64,000 bases of DNA from contig NC_037092.1 in assembly GCF_002994745.2 (NCBI RefSeq), positions 8,794,501 through 8,858,500 on the forward strand, given 5' to 3'. The notes under the pieces were generated by a model, which made no database searches, had not been told where the DNA came from, and saw nothing but the letters and a program-made list of their open reading frames with translations. The translations under genes and the position numbers were made by a program. This document shows positions 34,605-46,686 of the stretch, one piece after another. Numbering within the stretch: the first letter of the stretch is position 1; each line of letters opens with the position of its first letter. The stretch comes from Rosa chinensis (taxonomy: Eukaryota > Streptophyta > Magnoliopsida > Rosales > Rosaceae).

Positions 34605-36752
34605 TCTCCGGTCACCTCCAGGTTTTTCAGGGTCTCATACTGAGTTTGAAAGTGGCCAATCAGAGGCATTAGGCCTCTTAATAATCATCATGTATCATTA
34701 TTTGGTCATAATTGAGACCTGGACTGGCTGCTGCCCTGTGCCACTGAGGTTGTATTCTAGATATTTATTTTTCCTGTCATGCTTAACGTAGGAACAGTGT
34801 GCTAATTTGGATTAGTGAAGTACTATACTATCCCCTGTTTCGTTTCTCTTTCATCGCCTTTCTTATAGTGAAATTATGTTTTTCTTTGAATACAAGTCCA
34901 AGTCTGGATCATTAGTTCTCAATGAGGTGACACTTTGCTCTCATTTTGTCCATGCATTCCTCCAAACATAGAAACAAGGGTTGTAGTGGCAATATAAAAA
35001 TGGATGTTGCTGAGACCTCACTATTTGCATCTGGGTTGAAGGGAAAAAAAGAGTTGCTAAGAAGCTTCTGCTGCCCAAAACATGACGCTGTTTGGTTTTC
35101 TTTGGTAGGTTGTGACATATCCGTTGCCATTCATGCCTAAATTCTCACTTGTTGTCTTCATAAAGCCTGTACATACTCCTCACATGTGCTGGAGTAAGGA
35201 ATTCCTCTCATGTCCATACTTTGTCATCCTTCACACTTTGTGAAAACTAACTTTCCGACGCAAAATGTGGTTAAGAAATTTACAAGCGGTTTAAAAAAAT
35301 GCGTCATTCTGTATGTTGTAATGCAAGGGCGCAATTTGGCTTTTGAAAACTCACATAGAAAAATGATGCACCTTTCTCGTGGTTAAGCTTTTCTGAAAAA
35401 AATGAATACAACTATCACATTTCTACTAGAAATTATTCTATGCACTGATGGTGTAAGTGACTCAATACTTATTAGATGATCTCAATGCTTAATATTTATA
35501 ATCAATTTTTTTTTTAATAACTGAAAATTGTATATGATGTAATTTAACCATCCATTCATGTTTAGTGCAAATGCACGTTGGTGCTCTGAATCCTCTCTCA
35601 ACCTCTACCGACATTTTTTTTTCTTCAGAGAAGGCCTCCCTTGAAAAGTTGAATGAATCATCTCTCAACGTCTGCCGAATTTTTATTCGTTTAAATCTCC
35701 TACTTTTTATCCACGAATATTCATTGCTAAAAATCTCCAGTTCGAAAAATCATCGTCGACATAACTCCCACAAAAAAGTAGAATAAACAAGTAACATCTT
35801 TGATACAGGAACAACCATCCACCAAAAAAAAAAAAAAAATGTGGACGCTTTTGCAAACAAAATTGTTATGGGTGAAAGTGATTCCATAAGAAAACAGCAC
35901 ATAAAATCTCTGTGTCCCAGAAACTCGAAACAGTGTCTATAATCTTTACCAAACAAGAACCTCCCACAGTGCTCCGCAAATCCCAATCAGGTAGTTGCAG
36001 CTTCCTACGCTTTAAAGCCATACAACTTGAAGCATTGTGTCAGTGGAGAAAGGCCTTCACTTTATATGGGCAGTTTCTTTCAGAATCACTCTACCTTCTT
36101 TCCGCGGTAACCTCCCTCCCTCCTCTCTTTACACTTGTAATCTTGATTCTTCATTCATTCACTCATTCATTCTAGAACGCATCACAAACCCTTTCCTTTT
36201 GCTTTTTTTTTTCTTGAGAATACCTTTCTTCTCATCAAGTTCATCATTTCATTTTTCATCTGAGTTTTAAGGTAGACAATCAGACATAACCTTTTCTTTT
36301 CTGGGTTCTTTAGCTTTTCTTGATTATGGGTAAAGTTTAGCTTTTTTATGAATTGTTAATATGTGAAATGGTAAGAAATGAAGGTGAACTGCTTTGCTTC
36401 AAGTTTGCATTGTGGGTTAAGTTTCTGATACCAAGAACTGGCAAGTTAGAATTTTTATCATCAATGGTGTGCTAAATGCCTATATTTCGGCTTAGTCGAT
36501 ATCTCTGAAGTAATAATACAGGCATGTTTTCAATCTGATGATTTCACACACTGCATTTTTGGGCTTTGATCCGTAATTTCAGCTTACCTCTGTCTCTGAT
36601 CATCAATTTCAGCATCTTGGTTTCTTTTGCTGAGGGAAATAGAAATTGTTTTTTGTCAGTAACATTCTGCCTGAGGTCTTGAGAGTAGTAGCTGGTTTGT
36701 TAACTGGTCTTGGGAGTAGTAACTGGTTTGTTAACTGTATGTGTATGTGTAG
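34605..36752. other. GIP1-like 3' UTR and leader region of the CorA-like gene
   Basis: 3' UTR of the GIP1-like gene, then spacer. From about 35990 the sequence looks like the untranslated leader of the next gene. TGTGTAG directly before its ATG is a good acceptor, so a leader intron is likely. Short frames here show no domain. Confidence 0.5.
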
Positions 36753-39700
36753 ATGGAAAACAGCAACAAGAGTAACACAGGTGACAACATTTCTCATCCC
36801 GGTAGCAATAAGCCAAAGAAACCAGATGGCCATAAGAATGGTTATAGTAAAGATGTCATGCCTGGAAGTGAACTTTGGACAGACGGGCTTATCTGTGCTT
36901 TTGAGTTCATTCGAGGCCGAAAGAAACCAAGTGGTTTGAAATCTGGCTCAACAATCCTAAGCAGACAATATACAGATGTTGGTGACCATGAGAAGCTGCG
37001 GGTTCCTTCTAAAGGATTTCAAGAGTCTTCTTCCCCAATACATGATAGGAACAAGTCCCTAAGTGGTGATTACAAATACAGCCCAGCTCATGATGGTGAA
37101 AGAGTGGGTGATCATTGGGTGCCAATTGGGTGGGCTAGAATTTCAGAAATCGTCCCAACTGTGCAACCTGATGCCAGTTGGGATTCTCAACAGTTTGGGA
37201 TTGATAATGAAGATGACTTCACTGTTGCAGACTTAGCAGCTCCATATTGGGAGCGTCCAGTGGGGCCTGTTTGGTGGTGCCATGTCTCTGCAGGTCACCC
37301 CTCAGTTGATGATTGGCTCCGTAATGCCCAGTGGCTACATCCTGCCGTCAGTTTAGCTTTAAGAGATGAAAGTCGACTGATTAGTGACAGGATGAAACAC
37401 CTTTTATATGAGGTAAAGTGCATCTTACATATATGGAATTGCTATTTACTTGGAAGAATTAGTTTTTAAGCCTCTTGTAATAAAAAAGTAGACCTGGGAT
37501 TGAATTGCCGTAACTGCAGATGGTGGCTTGTAGGATTGTGCACCCCTATTGTGATTTGTGACGTATGGCCATTGCATATAGAAAGTTTTATACTTAGAAA
37601 CTACCAATAATTTTATGAACTGTTAGGATCATCTTACACTTGAAATTTAGCTTTCTAAGCCAATAAATGAATTCCTTGTGGCGATTGTTAATGTGGTGGG
37701 TTGGGTGAAAGCCTGAGAGGGTCTTAACTCCTCACCATTAGATCTTACACTTGAAATTTAGCTTTCTAAGCCAATAAATGAATTCCTTGTGGCGATTGTT
37801 AATGTGGTGGGTTGGGTGAAAGCCTGAGAGGGTCTTAACTCCTCACCATTAGACTGCTAGGAGAGGCAATAAGCTCTGTACTGAAAATATGCACAAAACA
37901 TCTCTCTTCTTTGGTCTTCTCCTCTTCTCTTTTGTCCCCTTATCATGATTCATGACATCAGGGAAAGTAGACCTTTAGTTGGTATATCTTTGAGGTTTAT
38001 ATATGTTGCTTAATACTTGTGAATCCTGCAAGTGGATCCACAGAGGTGAAGTGTAACAAAATTGAGCCCTCTCATAAATGAGCTATATTTATCATTCTTG
38101 AGAATGAATTTGGCTTTCACTTAAACTTGTGTGAGCTTTTGTTTCCTTGTTTATTGATCATGCTTTGTACTTCTATTCAGGTCCCAGTTAGAGTTTCTGG
38201 GGGGTTGTTATTTGAGCTCTTGGGACAGTCAGTTGGTAATCCATTTGTTGACGAGGATGATATACCCATTGTACTTCGTTCCTGGCAAGCACAAAACTTC
38301 CTTGTTACTGCTTTGCATGTGAAAGGGCCTGTATCAAGTATAAATGTGTTGGGCATCACAGAAGTTCAGGTTGTGCTTAATAAATTTCCCTTCAATGGCC
38401 TTGATTTTGGACTGAGTTATGATTTATTGTTCTTGCAACTTAATAACTTATTGTAATGCCATACTTATTCCATTTTTTCTTTGCTCTGATTAGGAACTTC
38501 TTTCGACTGGAGGCTATAATGTACCAAGAACAGTGCATGAAGTCATAGCACATCTAATTAGCCGCCTTACTCGATGGGATGATAGGTAGTGTTGATATTT
38601 ATTGATTGTATATGGTTCAGCTTATGATACTACTTTAAAAATGCTACATCAATTATTTGTCTAGGCTCATGCATGCTAGCTTTTGTGTTCCAATATACAG
38701 TGAATCATGTGAAATGCTTTCTTCTCTTTTCCCCTTTTCAATGTATGCATTCAAAAATGATGCATTGGGTTTTAAATGGTATGTGTGCAAATGCTCCCCA
38801 TGCACACAAAGACACAATTACAGTTCAGTTTATGCAATATGTAAAAGCAGACGCTTTAATTATTTATGCTATTGATTTGGACATTTTAATATCGTCTTTC
38901 AGCAGGGGTGGTTAGTTTGTTTAACATGAAAGTTGGTTCATTTATCTCAGAATGGATTTTAGACTCCCAATTTTCTAATTTCCTTCCATGCGATGTGTTG
39001 GTTGTTTCAGGCTATTCCGCAAGTCCATATTTGGTGCCGCAGATGAGATTGAATTGAAGTTTATGAACAGGTTCTTCCTTAGATACAAGTCCTCATAAAA
39101 TGATACTATCTCATTAAGTAATAAGTAGATACTACTTGGTCTATGACTAATAAATGTTCTTTCCTCAATGAATAGGAGAAACCATGAAGATATGAATCTC
39201 TTTAGCATAATTCTCAACCAAGAAATCAGAAAGTTATCGAGACAGGTATGTTACATCTCTTTGCTAGTAAAGCACTAAATATGAGAAATAGCCTCTGCAC
39301 ATCAACTGACATTGCTTTAAAATATAGTAATAACTAAAGACAATTCGGGCCAACTCTATTCTGCTCGTATGTCCTTCTCACAAAACAATGCAAGTGGGAT
39401 TAGTGAAAGTGATAAAGAAGCCTTCACACCTTTATTTTTATTTTTTAATAAATTTTTTTTTTTGTTGAAATAAAGAAACCTTTGAACTTTTAAATCAACT
39501 CCTAGTAAGAATAAGACTTCTATGAGTTTTTGGAATCTTAGTGATATAGTGATGACTAAATCCTGCTTTCCTTTTACTGCCGATGCTGAGTCATTAGGAA
39601 ATGAGCATGATTTCTAAGGTTAACTGTTACATGATTTCTGATTCACACATAAGACCTACAGTAAATGTTTAGAGTCTGAGAATATATTTGGATGCCATTG

Positions 39701-40649
39701 ATTCCAACCTACTTGGACTATGGTTTTACCCATATACTCTGTTCATGTCTACATTTTGGACAAACTAACCTTTAGCAACTATATGTTATGTTGTGTCTCT
39801 ATTTATTAGTGACCTCTTTTCCCTTGACTGTTGAAGTGGAAAAACTGAGTCCCAGTGATATTTATGTTAAGAACAGTCACTAATCACTTTTTGTTTGACT
39901 GTCCTTCAAAGTTAAAACATCAACAAAATTGATTGATTTCCCGGAAATCCCCTTTGCAGGTCATCAGAGTAAAGTGGTCACTTCATGCAAGAGAGGAGAT
40001 TTTGTTTGAGCTTCTTGAACATTTGAGAGGAAATACTACAAGAAGCTTGTTGGAGAAAATAAGAAAGAGCACAAGAGAAATGATTGAGGAGCAAGAAGCA
40101 GTTCGTGGCCGCTTATTTACAATTCAGGATGTGATGCAGAGCACTGTTCGTGCATGGTTGCAGGTCTGTGTACACAAACAATAACGTGAAATATATTGGA
40201 ACTTTATTGATTTCTAATTAGTATTAACTGTTGATTTCATCCTCTCTTCAATGTTAATCCAGGACAGAAGCCTAAGAGTGACACATAATCTTGCTGTTTT
40301 TGGCGGCTGTGGCCTTGTACTTTCCATCATCACTGGGCTTTTTGGAATCAATGTTGATGGAATGCCTGGAGCAAACAATGCACCATATGCATTCGGCGTA
40401 TTTTCAGCCGTTCTCTTCTTTATTGGAATCGTGCTAATTCTACTTGGGTTGCTTTACCTTGGGTTGAAACAGCCTATTGCTGAAGAACAAGTTGAAGTTA
40501 GAAAGATGGAGCTTCAGGAGTTGGTTCAGATGTTTCAGCACGAGGCAGAGACTCATGCCCTGGTTCGTAAAAATGTGGCTCGGAATAATTTACCCCCAAC
40601 ACTGGGAGATGCATTTGCACGTAACGCAAATTATATCCTCATTGAGTAG
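36753..40649 (+). CDS. CorA-like magnesium transporter family protein (GIN-type)
   Basis: Distant member of the CorA/MRS2 family of divalent-cation channels. Seven exons: 36753-37412, 38181-38369, 38494-38585, 39011-39070, 39176-39245, 39960-40163 and 40263-40649, giving 553 residues. Residues 1-150 are polar and probably disordered. The middle (HWVPIGWARISEI, then PVGPVWWCHVSAGHPSVDDWL) is a soluble domain of this subgroup. Residues 360-425 form a long helix (SLHAREEILFELLEHLRG, then QDVMQSTVRAWLQ) like the CorA stalk. Two transmembrane helices follow: FGGCGLVLSIITGLFGIN and a second one ending GLLYLGLKQP. The pore signature is G453-I454-N455, not the canonical GMN, so transport activity cannot be assumed. 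Exon phases all close. Confidence 0.88.
37631..37852. repeat. Perfect 111-bp tandem duplication in intron 1 of the CorA-like gene
   Basis: Units 37631-37741 and 37742-37852 are identical in my reading, beginning ATCTTACACTTGAAATTT and ending CTCACCATTAG. Perfect identity suggests a very recent duplication or an assembly artefact. Confidence 0.92.
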
Positions 40650-41313
40650 GTTACAATGTCAGAAGTACATTTTGCACCAAGCTCTCGTCTTGATAACTTC
40701 TAGTTGGAAGGAAATACTGCAGGTCTTTCATTATTGTTGTTGGGCAGATTGAGAATGGTTCCTAGTGATACGGTAACAAAATAGATAATCGAAATCTGGC
40801 ATGTTCTTGAATAGTTGTATTTGTAAGTTTGAATTTAATCTAGATTTCAGATATCACTTTTCTGTTATATCTAACTTCTAACCCTATCCAAAATAACTTT
40901 TATGAATAATGGATTTTAGATTTGAAATGCCTACCAACATGAGGTTAAACGAAGATGTTGTGCTTTCCCAGTGACTACAATACAATTGGATGTGTGGAAC
41001 CAACGTAACTTGGCATTAAACATCTCGTAATGGTTCCCATATATTGATAGAAACATTCTCAAGTACCCATGTCATTCAACTCAGCAAAACATGCAACTCA
41101 GTATCTCAAATCCATAACTTGAATTCTGAACCTTTTACCCCAATTGTTCTGATGCCTAAATCATTCGAGTTCTATAAGAGGAGATGAATTCAGCAGGAAG
41201 TGATAAATTCTGACAGTACGCAATTTTAGCAAATGCGATACTATAAGCCAGTACACCTAATGGATAAGAAAATATTAGACTAATGTTCTTTCCAGGCTTC
41301 TCCTTTCATCCAC
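40650..41313. other. Convergent spacer between the CorA-like gene and coatomer zeta
   Basis: Two 3' UTRs facing each other; no gene or element seen. Confidence 0.55.
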
Positions 41314-43755
41314 TCACTTAAGAAGAGATCTTGCAAAATGTTCACGTGCAGTAGCAAGTGCTTGGCCTATTGTCTGCAAATAAAACAAGATATATAAATC
41401 GATATACAATATGGTTAGTATAGTCTAGTTGTTAACTAGATTTGCTTTTCATGTCTGATTTAGACTTATGAAAGATATTGTCACGGGGATAGGAAAGGCA
41501 TGCAAGAAGAGAAATTGATATACCTGCTCAGATAAAGGAGCTCCAGAATCAATACTATGACTCGCAACCTTACTTGCTATAACATTTGAATCGGTCTCAA
41601 GAACAATGCTGTGCAAAAAAGAACATGTTAAGTCCAGGTAGCAATAATTACCCTCTCCTGTATAGTGGGGTATGATTTGAAAAAGAAATATGAGCACAAC
41701 GAAAGGTAAACCACAAAAAGTAACCAAGCTTAGGCAAGAAAATACACTGATAAATACCTTTCCACCAAAAACACACTACCAAGGATACATGCAAAAGTGA
41801 GATCTCAAAAATATAGCAACCACAGAAAACATGGCAATCAACAAATTCTTCAACTAGTGGGATTCCCCTGATATTCAAATCTCCCATTTCAGCATGAACT
41901 AAAAAACAGCCACAGATGAACCCCCTGCCTACCAAACAGTACAGCCAATACCCACAACTATACCCCAGCTAGTAGACTGGGAACAGCAATCTCAAATTGA
42001 GATGCAATACATCCTAACATGCACTACGCATCATATCATGCAAAATCTTCAGTTCTACTAGTAAAAATGCTGAGCTGAACCCTGGAAATTTAAATACCTG
42101 AATAACACTAACAATGTTTATTCACATGAAGGTTATAACTCACCCGCCATCAACAATTTCATCAAGGCATAGTAGAATGAGGTCCAAATTCTCAAGTGCC
42201 TCCTTTTTGTCCACATTGCCTCTGGACAAAAGCAAGCCAAAATGATTATCAAAATCTGACTACTTTTTAGTATTGTCTACACACAGAGGATGTGAGAACA
42301 ACCTGAGGAGAATTCCAACTGCATCAAAAAATCCCTGAAGAACTGTGGCTAAAATGAGCTCATTTTCATTATCACCCCCGGTAACAAAAAAGTGAAGATC
42401 TTGAACAAACTTGTAAACTACTATGCTGTTCTCAAACATTGCTATCTCAGCTGCACTCGAAGAAGCAGGAAGTTAATATGAAAGTGTCAAGAATTAAAGA
42501 TTCAAAACAATAGAATACCTCATGCAAAGGAGTAGAAATTCACAAGAGTTGAATGAATTTGACGATACTCATATAACATAAAACATAAATAATTAAAGCA
42601 CAAATTACCTTCTGTCCGCGCATTTGTCTTTTGAGTTTTAGTGAAAACAGTTTTCTCAAAAGCTTCTTTTGCACTATTCGTTGGCCAGTCCTCTGAATAA
42701 TACTTGACAGCTATACGTTTTCCTTCAGAATCTAGGAGGAGGATGTTCTTTATGGTAGGGCATGACTCCTACAAATAACATCCAATGACGAGTTCAGAGA
42801 GTGCCTAAGGCTTGAAACATAATAAGATCAATGCAGCAACTTATTTTAGCTGCACCAATACTAGAAGATACACCCTAGCAACGTCCAATTAGGGTCAGAT
42901 ATCTTACTGATTCATGCTTATGAGGGGCACGTAATTGTGTATCGCACCTCCAAAAGTGTAAAAGTTTACATTAGCTGATTCTTTAACACATTACTTTTCA
43001 AAGTCACAAGTCAGTTATTTCTTCCAAGTTACGTAAAATGTGATTCACACCACCACCTACAATAGACCGAAACACCAAGTCCAACAATGCTTCCACCAAG
43101 ACCAGCCAAACAAGCAACAGAATTGGCCTAAAATTACCAGACATGACTTCTAGCCTAGGTTATGTATAGGAAATAGAGATGTTTCCACATCTAACATTGC
43201 GACTGCACAAATTTTTCGGATCCTATTAGAAACTCAACTGGAATCAGTTTATTAAGTACACTGTGTTCTTCGTTCCCATAACACCCTCAATCAGACAAAA
43301 ACAAACAAACACCAAAACCATGCCAACCACAGTCGGCAATGCCAGCTCAATTCCACATAAACATGTCAAATTCGACCCCTTTTTTTTTAACCCTAAATTA
43401 CACTGCATCATTCTATTTCTCAGCATCAATTAATTACAAAAACAAACAATTAAAGCTTGTGAATTTATCATCAATTTCTTAGTTTCCAGATCAACAATGC
43501 ATGCACACACAAATTTATCTCCAACAATTCGTATACCAATTACGTCGTCGTTTCAAGATCTGCAAGATCCGGCTCGAACGAACTCGGATCCGAGTCCGAT
43601 TTCTTCAATCCCAAACAGATCAAGAAACTCACACAAACGTGGCACCAAGCCATAAACCCTAGAAATTACTCGATCAAATCAAATTTATATATAATATAAA
43701 GAAAGAGAGAGAGAAAAAGAGTGAGTGAGTGAGAGAGAAAAACTAAACTAACCAT
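41314..43755 (-). CDS. Coatomer subunit zeta (zeta-COP)
   Basis: Small subunit of the COPI coat that mediates Golgi-to-ER and intra-Golgi vesicle traffic. Six exons: 43753-43755, 42609-42768, 42303-42450, 42144-42221, 41524-41608 and 41314-41373, giving 177 residues, the usual plant length. The whole protein is one longin-type adaptin small-chain domain: [73 protein letters not shown] and the tail [10 protein letters not shown]. The coding part of exon 1 is the ATG alone, followed directly by the phase-0 donor GTTAGT. The next exon starts [12 protein letters not shown]. It shares a 233-bp intergenic region with the divergent PCD gene. Confidence 0.93.
43699..43740. repeat. GA/GAGT-rich tract in zeta-COP intron 1
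   Basis: Purine-rich simple sequence (GAGAGAGAGA, then GAGTGAGTGAGTGAGAGAGA) just inside intron 1. On the transcribed strand it is a CT-rich tract right after the start-codon exon, where regulatory CT motifs in plant genes often lie. Confidence 0.7.
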
Positions 43756-43988
43756 TTTGTTCGGAGAAACAGTTTTCTCTGAGAAACGAAGAAGACGAAG
43801 CGAAAATTTATGGTTCCATGACACGTATAAATACCTTCCCCGATTCACAAAACCCACCACTAAACTTTTCGTTATTACGAAAGGACCCCAAAAGTTCAGT
43901 TATTTATATTTATGACCACAATTTTTTTGTTAAATGCGACACATTTGCCCTCCTCCGTTTGTAACCGCTACACATCAGCCCCATATTC
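43756..43988. promoter_or_regulatory. Bidirectional promoter, zeta-COP (-) and PCD (+)
   Basis: 233 bp separate the two start codons. A TATA-like TATTTATA reads on the minus strand (plus coordinates 43826-43833), about 71 bp from the zeta-COP ATG. TATTTATATTTAT at 43901-43913 lies about 76 bp from the PCD ATG. An ACGT core (GACACGTA, 43820-43827) abuts the first TATA box. The two TATA-like boxes are only about 67 bp apart, so the core promoters are back to back. Confidence 0.65.
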
Positions 43989-46686
43989 ATGAATCGGATG
44001 TTACAGCTTCCATTTCCAAAGGTGCCCTCTTTCTCTCTCTCTCTGGAATTATTGGTGTGGTTGAATTTGGCTGTGAAATTTGAATATGTTTTTCTCAGGT
44101 GGCAGTAGTATCAGTGTTTCAGAACCTGTTTGGAGCTCATGGACGGTACTTTCCTGCATGCCCTTTATTTGGTTTTGGACTTTTTATATCTGGGCCTTGA
44201 TGTTTAGCTTTTGGGTTCAGCTAATGTTTAATCGGACTGGAAAAAAAAAATGATCTTTGGATTTTTGTTTTTTGTGTGGGATCAGTGTGGTTCTTTTCCA
44301 TTCTGATCAATGTGAATATGAAGACTAGAGAGAGAAAAAAAAGGAATATTGGGTTTTATTTTGTTTCTTCTCCATTCTGATCAATGTGTCTTGTACTATT
44401 GGTGTGTTCAATCCAACCCATGTAATGGACTGCCTTCAATTTTATGGGGAAAGAATCTGTTTTCGTTTTCGTTTCGTTCTGTTTTTGTTTTTGTTCAATT
44501 TAATGGCTGTGCTGTCTGTGCAGTGTGCATCCACTTTTCTTCTTTTAAAATGTGGGTTATTGTGATTTAGTACTTCCCTTCTTGAGTTTGTGAGAATGAA
44601 TTCTGTACTTAAAAATACAGTTCCAGTAGCCGAGTTTATGAGATACTTCAGAACAATGTGAGGGTGTCATCCAGTAGAAACTCAGTTTCTGGATTTAGAA
44701 CTTTTTGCACTGGCCAAGGTGCGTGTGGACCTTTCATTCAATTCACCATTTTTTATTTGATAATGAGATGCAACTCGGAACTTCAATTTATATACCAAAA
44801 ATTTCCCATGACTTTGATATAATACTCTGAAAGCCATTTTCATGTCATTGTTTCATACACATTCGTTCATGAATTTTAGATTCCTGTAAAAGTATTGCGT
44901 GGAAAGACTAATAATTCTACTGTGCAATCCCTAGTCCACGAGATGGAAAACTTATTAAGGTCCCATTTTGAGCAACTTTGTGATCTATTAGTTTGTCATA
45001 GTTTATTACCTTGGCTAGTCTAAATCTTCCAATACCTGTTTTGACAACTTTAAGATATGCTTAATCAAGACCTTCATGATCAAAGTTTAAAAAATTACTC
45101 CCTGTACTACTTTGGCAGTTAGGAGTACACATGTCTCCTACTGGTGGGTAATGTCACTTATTGGTATACCATTTTAGCAATCTGTACTTTTCTCTCTGAT
45201 AGTTAGTTAAAGAATAGATGCAATGAATGTGTCATAGTTAAAGAATAGATGCAATGAATGTGTCATAGTTTGTAGATTGCAATTGGGATATGCTTCTAAG
45301 TTGTTTTTCCCCCCTCTTCTTTCTTATGGCTTGAATCTCTGTTTTTTCTTTCTCTGCTCCTTAATAAACTTTTCTGGTGTCTAATATATAGAGGCTCTTT
45401 TTCATTATAAGGAAGGAACATACTAATTGGTTTTGCAGACTTTATCTGTGGGCCCTCTTATCTAATATCCAACTGGTTGTTGATGCTTAATATCAAATTT
45501 TGTTAATACTAGCATTGTGATACTTCATTGTTAGTAAATTTTATTTCTTTATCTGACGGTTTTCCGGCTGCATTAGATTTGTCAACAAAGAAGTGTGTGC
45601 CGTGCACCTCAAAGGATATGCGACCTATGACTGAAGAATCAGCAAGTAATTTACTCCCAAAGGTTTGTGGTTCACCGTGTATTGATCACCTACAGTATAT
45701 GTGTTTCCTCTCTAAGGTATGTATTTGGTTCAGGTGGATGGATGGAATATGGTGAATGAAAGTGGTTTGTTGAAACTGAAAAAGTCATGGAGAGTTAAAT
45801 CCTTCACAAAAGGATTGGAAATGTTTAAGCTCATAGCTGATGTTGCAGAAGCAGAAGGTATCTTAAGCCTCTTTTCTGATTTTTAGCTCCCTGCATATAT
45901 ATATAGGATGATTTAAGTTGAAATATTTTAGAACATAACTAATTTAGATTAGCAACAATAATGTGTTTGCTGCAGGTCATCATCCCGACCTTCATCTTGT
46001 TGGATGGAACAATGTGACCATTGAGATCTGGACACATGCAGTTGGTAAGGGCATCCTATGAATGAAGTAATGTTGTGTATTTACTTATCTTATATTGTAC
46101 ATTAGATTCTCTCTGGGGGTGGAGGTTTTCATGTTCTTCGTTTTGGTGATCACTTCTATATTATTAATTTTAAATCTCCTTGTACCTGCAATGTCATGGG
46201 GGAAAGATTGTATTCAACCAATATTTTGACAATTCTTGCTATACCTAGGAAAAGATTCATATTATTCCAAAAAAAAAGGAAAAGATTCATGTAGCACAAT
46301 GATGCTCTACTTAATGTGGCTACTTGACTCAAATTTGTCTGAGTTTAGACCTGATTCTGGACCAATAAGTTTGTTTGATTTATGGCTTATAGAGAGACTA
46401 GTATGCTTGAATTTTTCAGTGGTGTTAGAATTCTTCCTGTATAAATCTGACCAGCCAAATACTGAATTTACCATATTTTGCACCAATTTAAAAAATTTGC
46501 CAGCTAGAGAATCAACTTACAAGACCTTCTTCAAAACCAATTTTGTGTGTTACATTTACTGCAAATGATAATAGTCTATATTATTTGCATTTTGCAGGTG
46601 GATTGACTGAGAATGATTTCATACTGGCTGCTAAAATCAATGCACTTGATATGCAAAACCTGATGAGGCGGAAAGCTACTGATTGA
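43989..46686 (+). CDS. Pterin-4a-carbinolamine dehydratase (PCD/DCoH), mitochondrial type
   Basis: Dehydrates 4a-hydroxytetrahydropterins and recycles pterin cofactors; in plant mitochondria it is linked to molybdenum-cofactor enzymes. Seven exons: 43989-44021, 44099-44145, 44621-44718, 45577-45662, 45734-45857, 45976-46044 and 46598-46686, giving 181 residues. Residues 1-59 form a presequence rich in Ser, Arg and Asn (MNRMLQLPFPK, then SSSRVYEIL). The plant-specific DLSTKKCVPC follows, then the DCoH domain (about 73-181). Active-site residues are present: H131, H132 and P133 in EGHHPDLHLVGWNNVTIEIW, and H150 in THAVGGLTENDF. All splice sites are GT-AG and the frame closes. A broken copy of this locus lies at 61.9-64.0 kb. 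Confidence 0.9.
45205..45266. repeat. 31-bp tandem duplication in PCD intron 3
   Basis: Two copies of a 31-bp unit starting AGTTAAAGAATAGATGC, at 45205 and 45236. The matching place in the downstream pseudogene copy (about 62750-62780) holds a single unit, so the duplication arose after the locus was copied. Confidence 0.75.
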
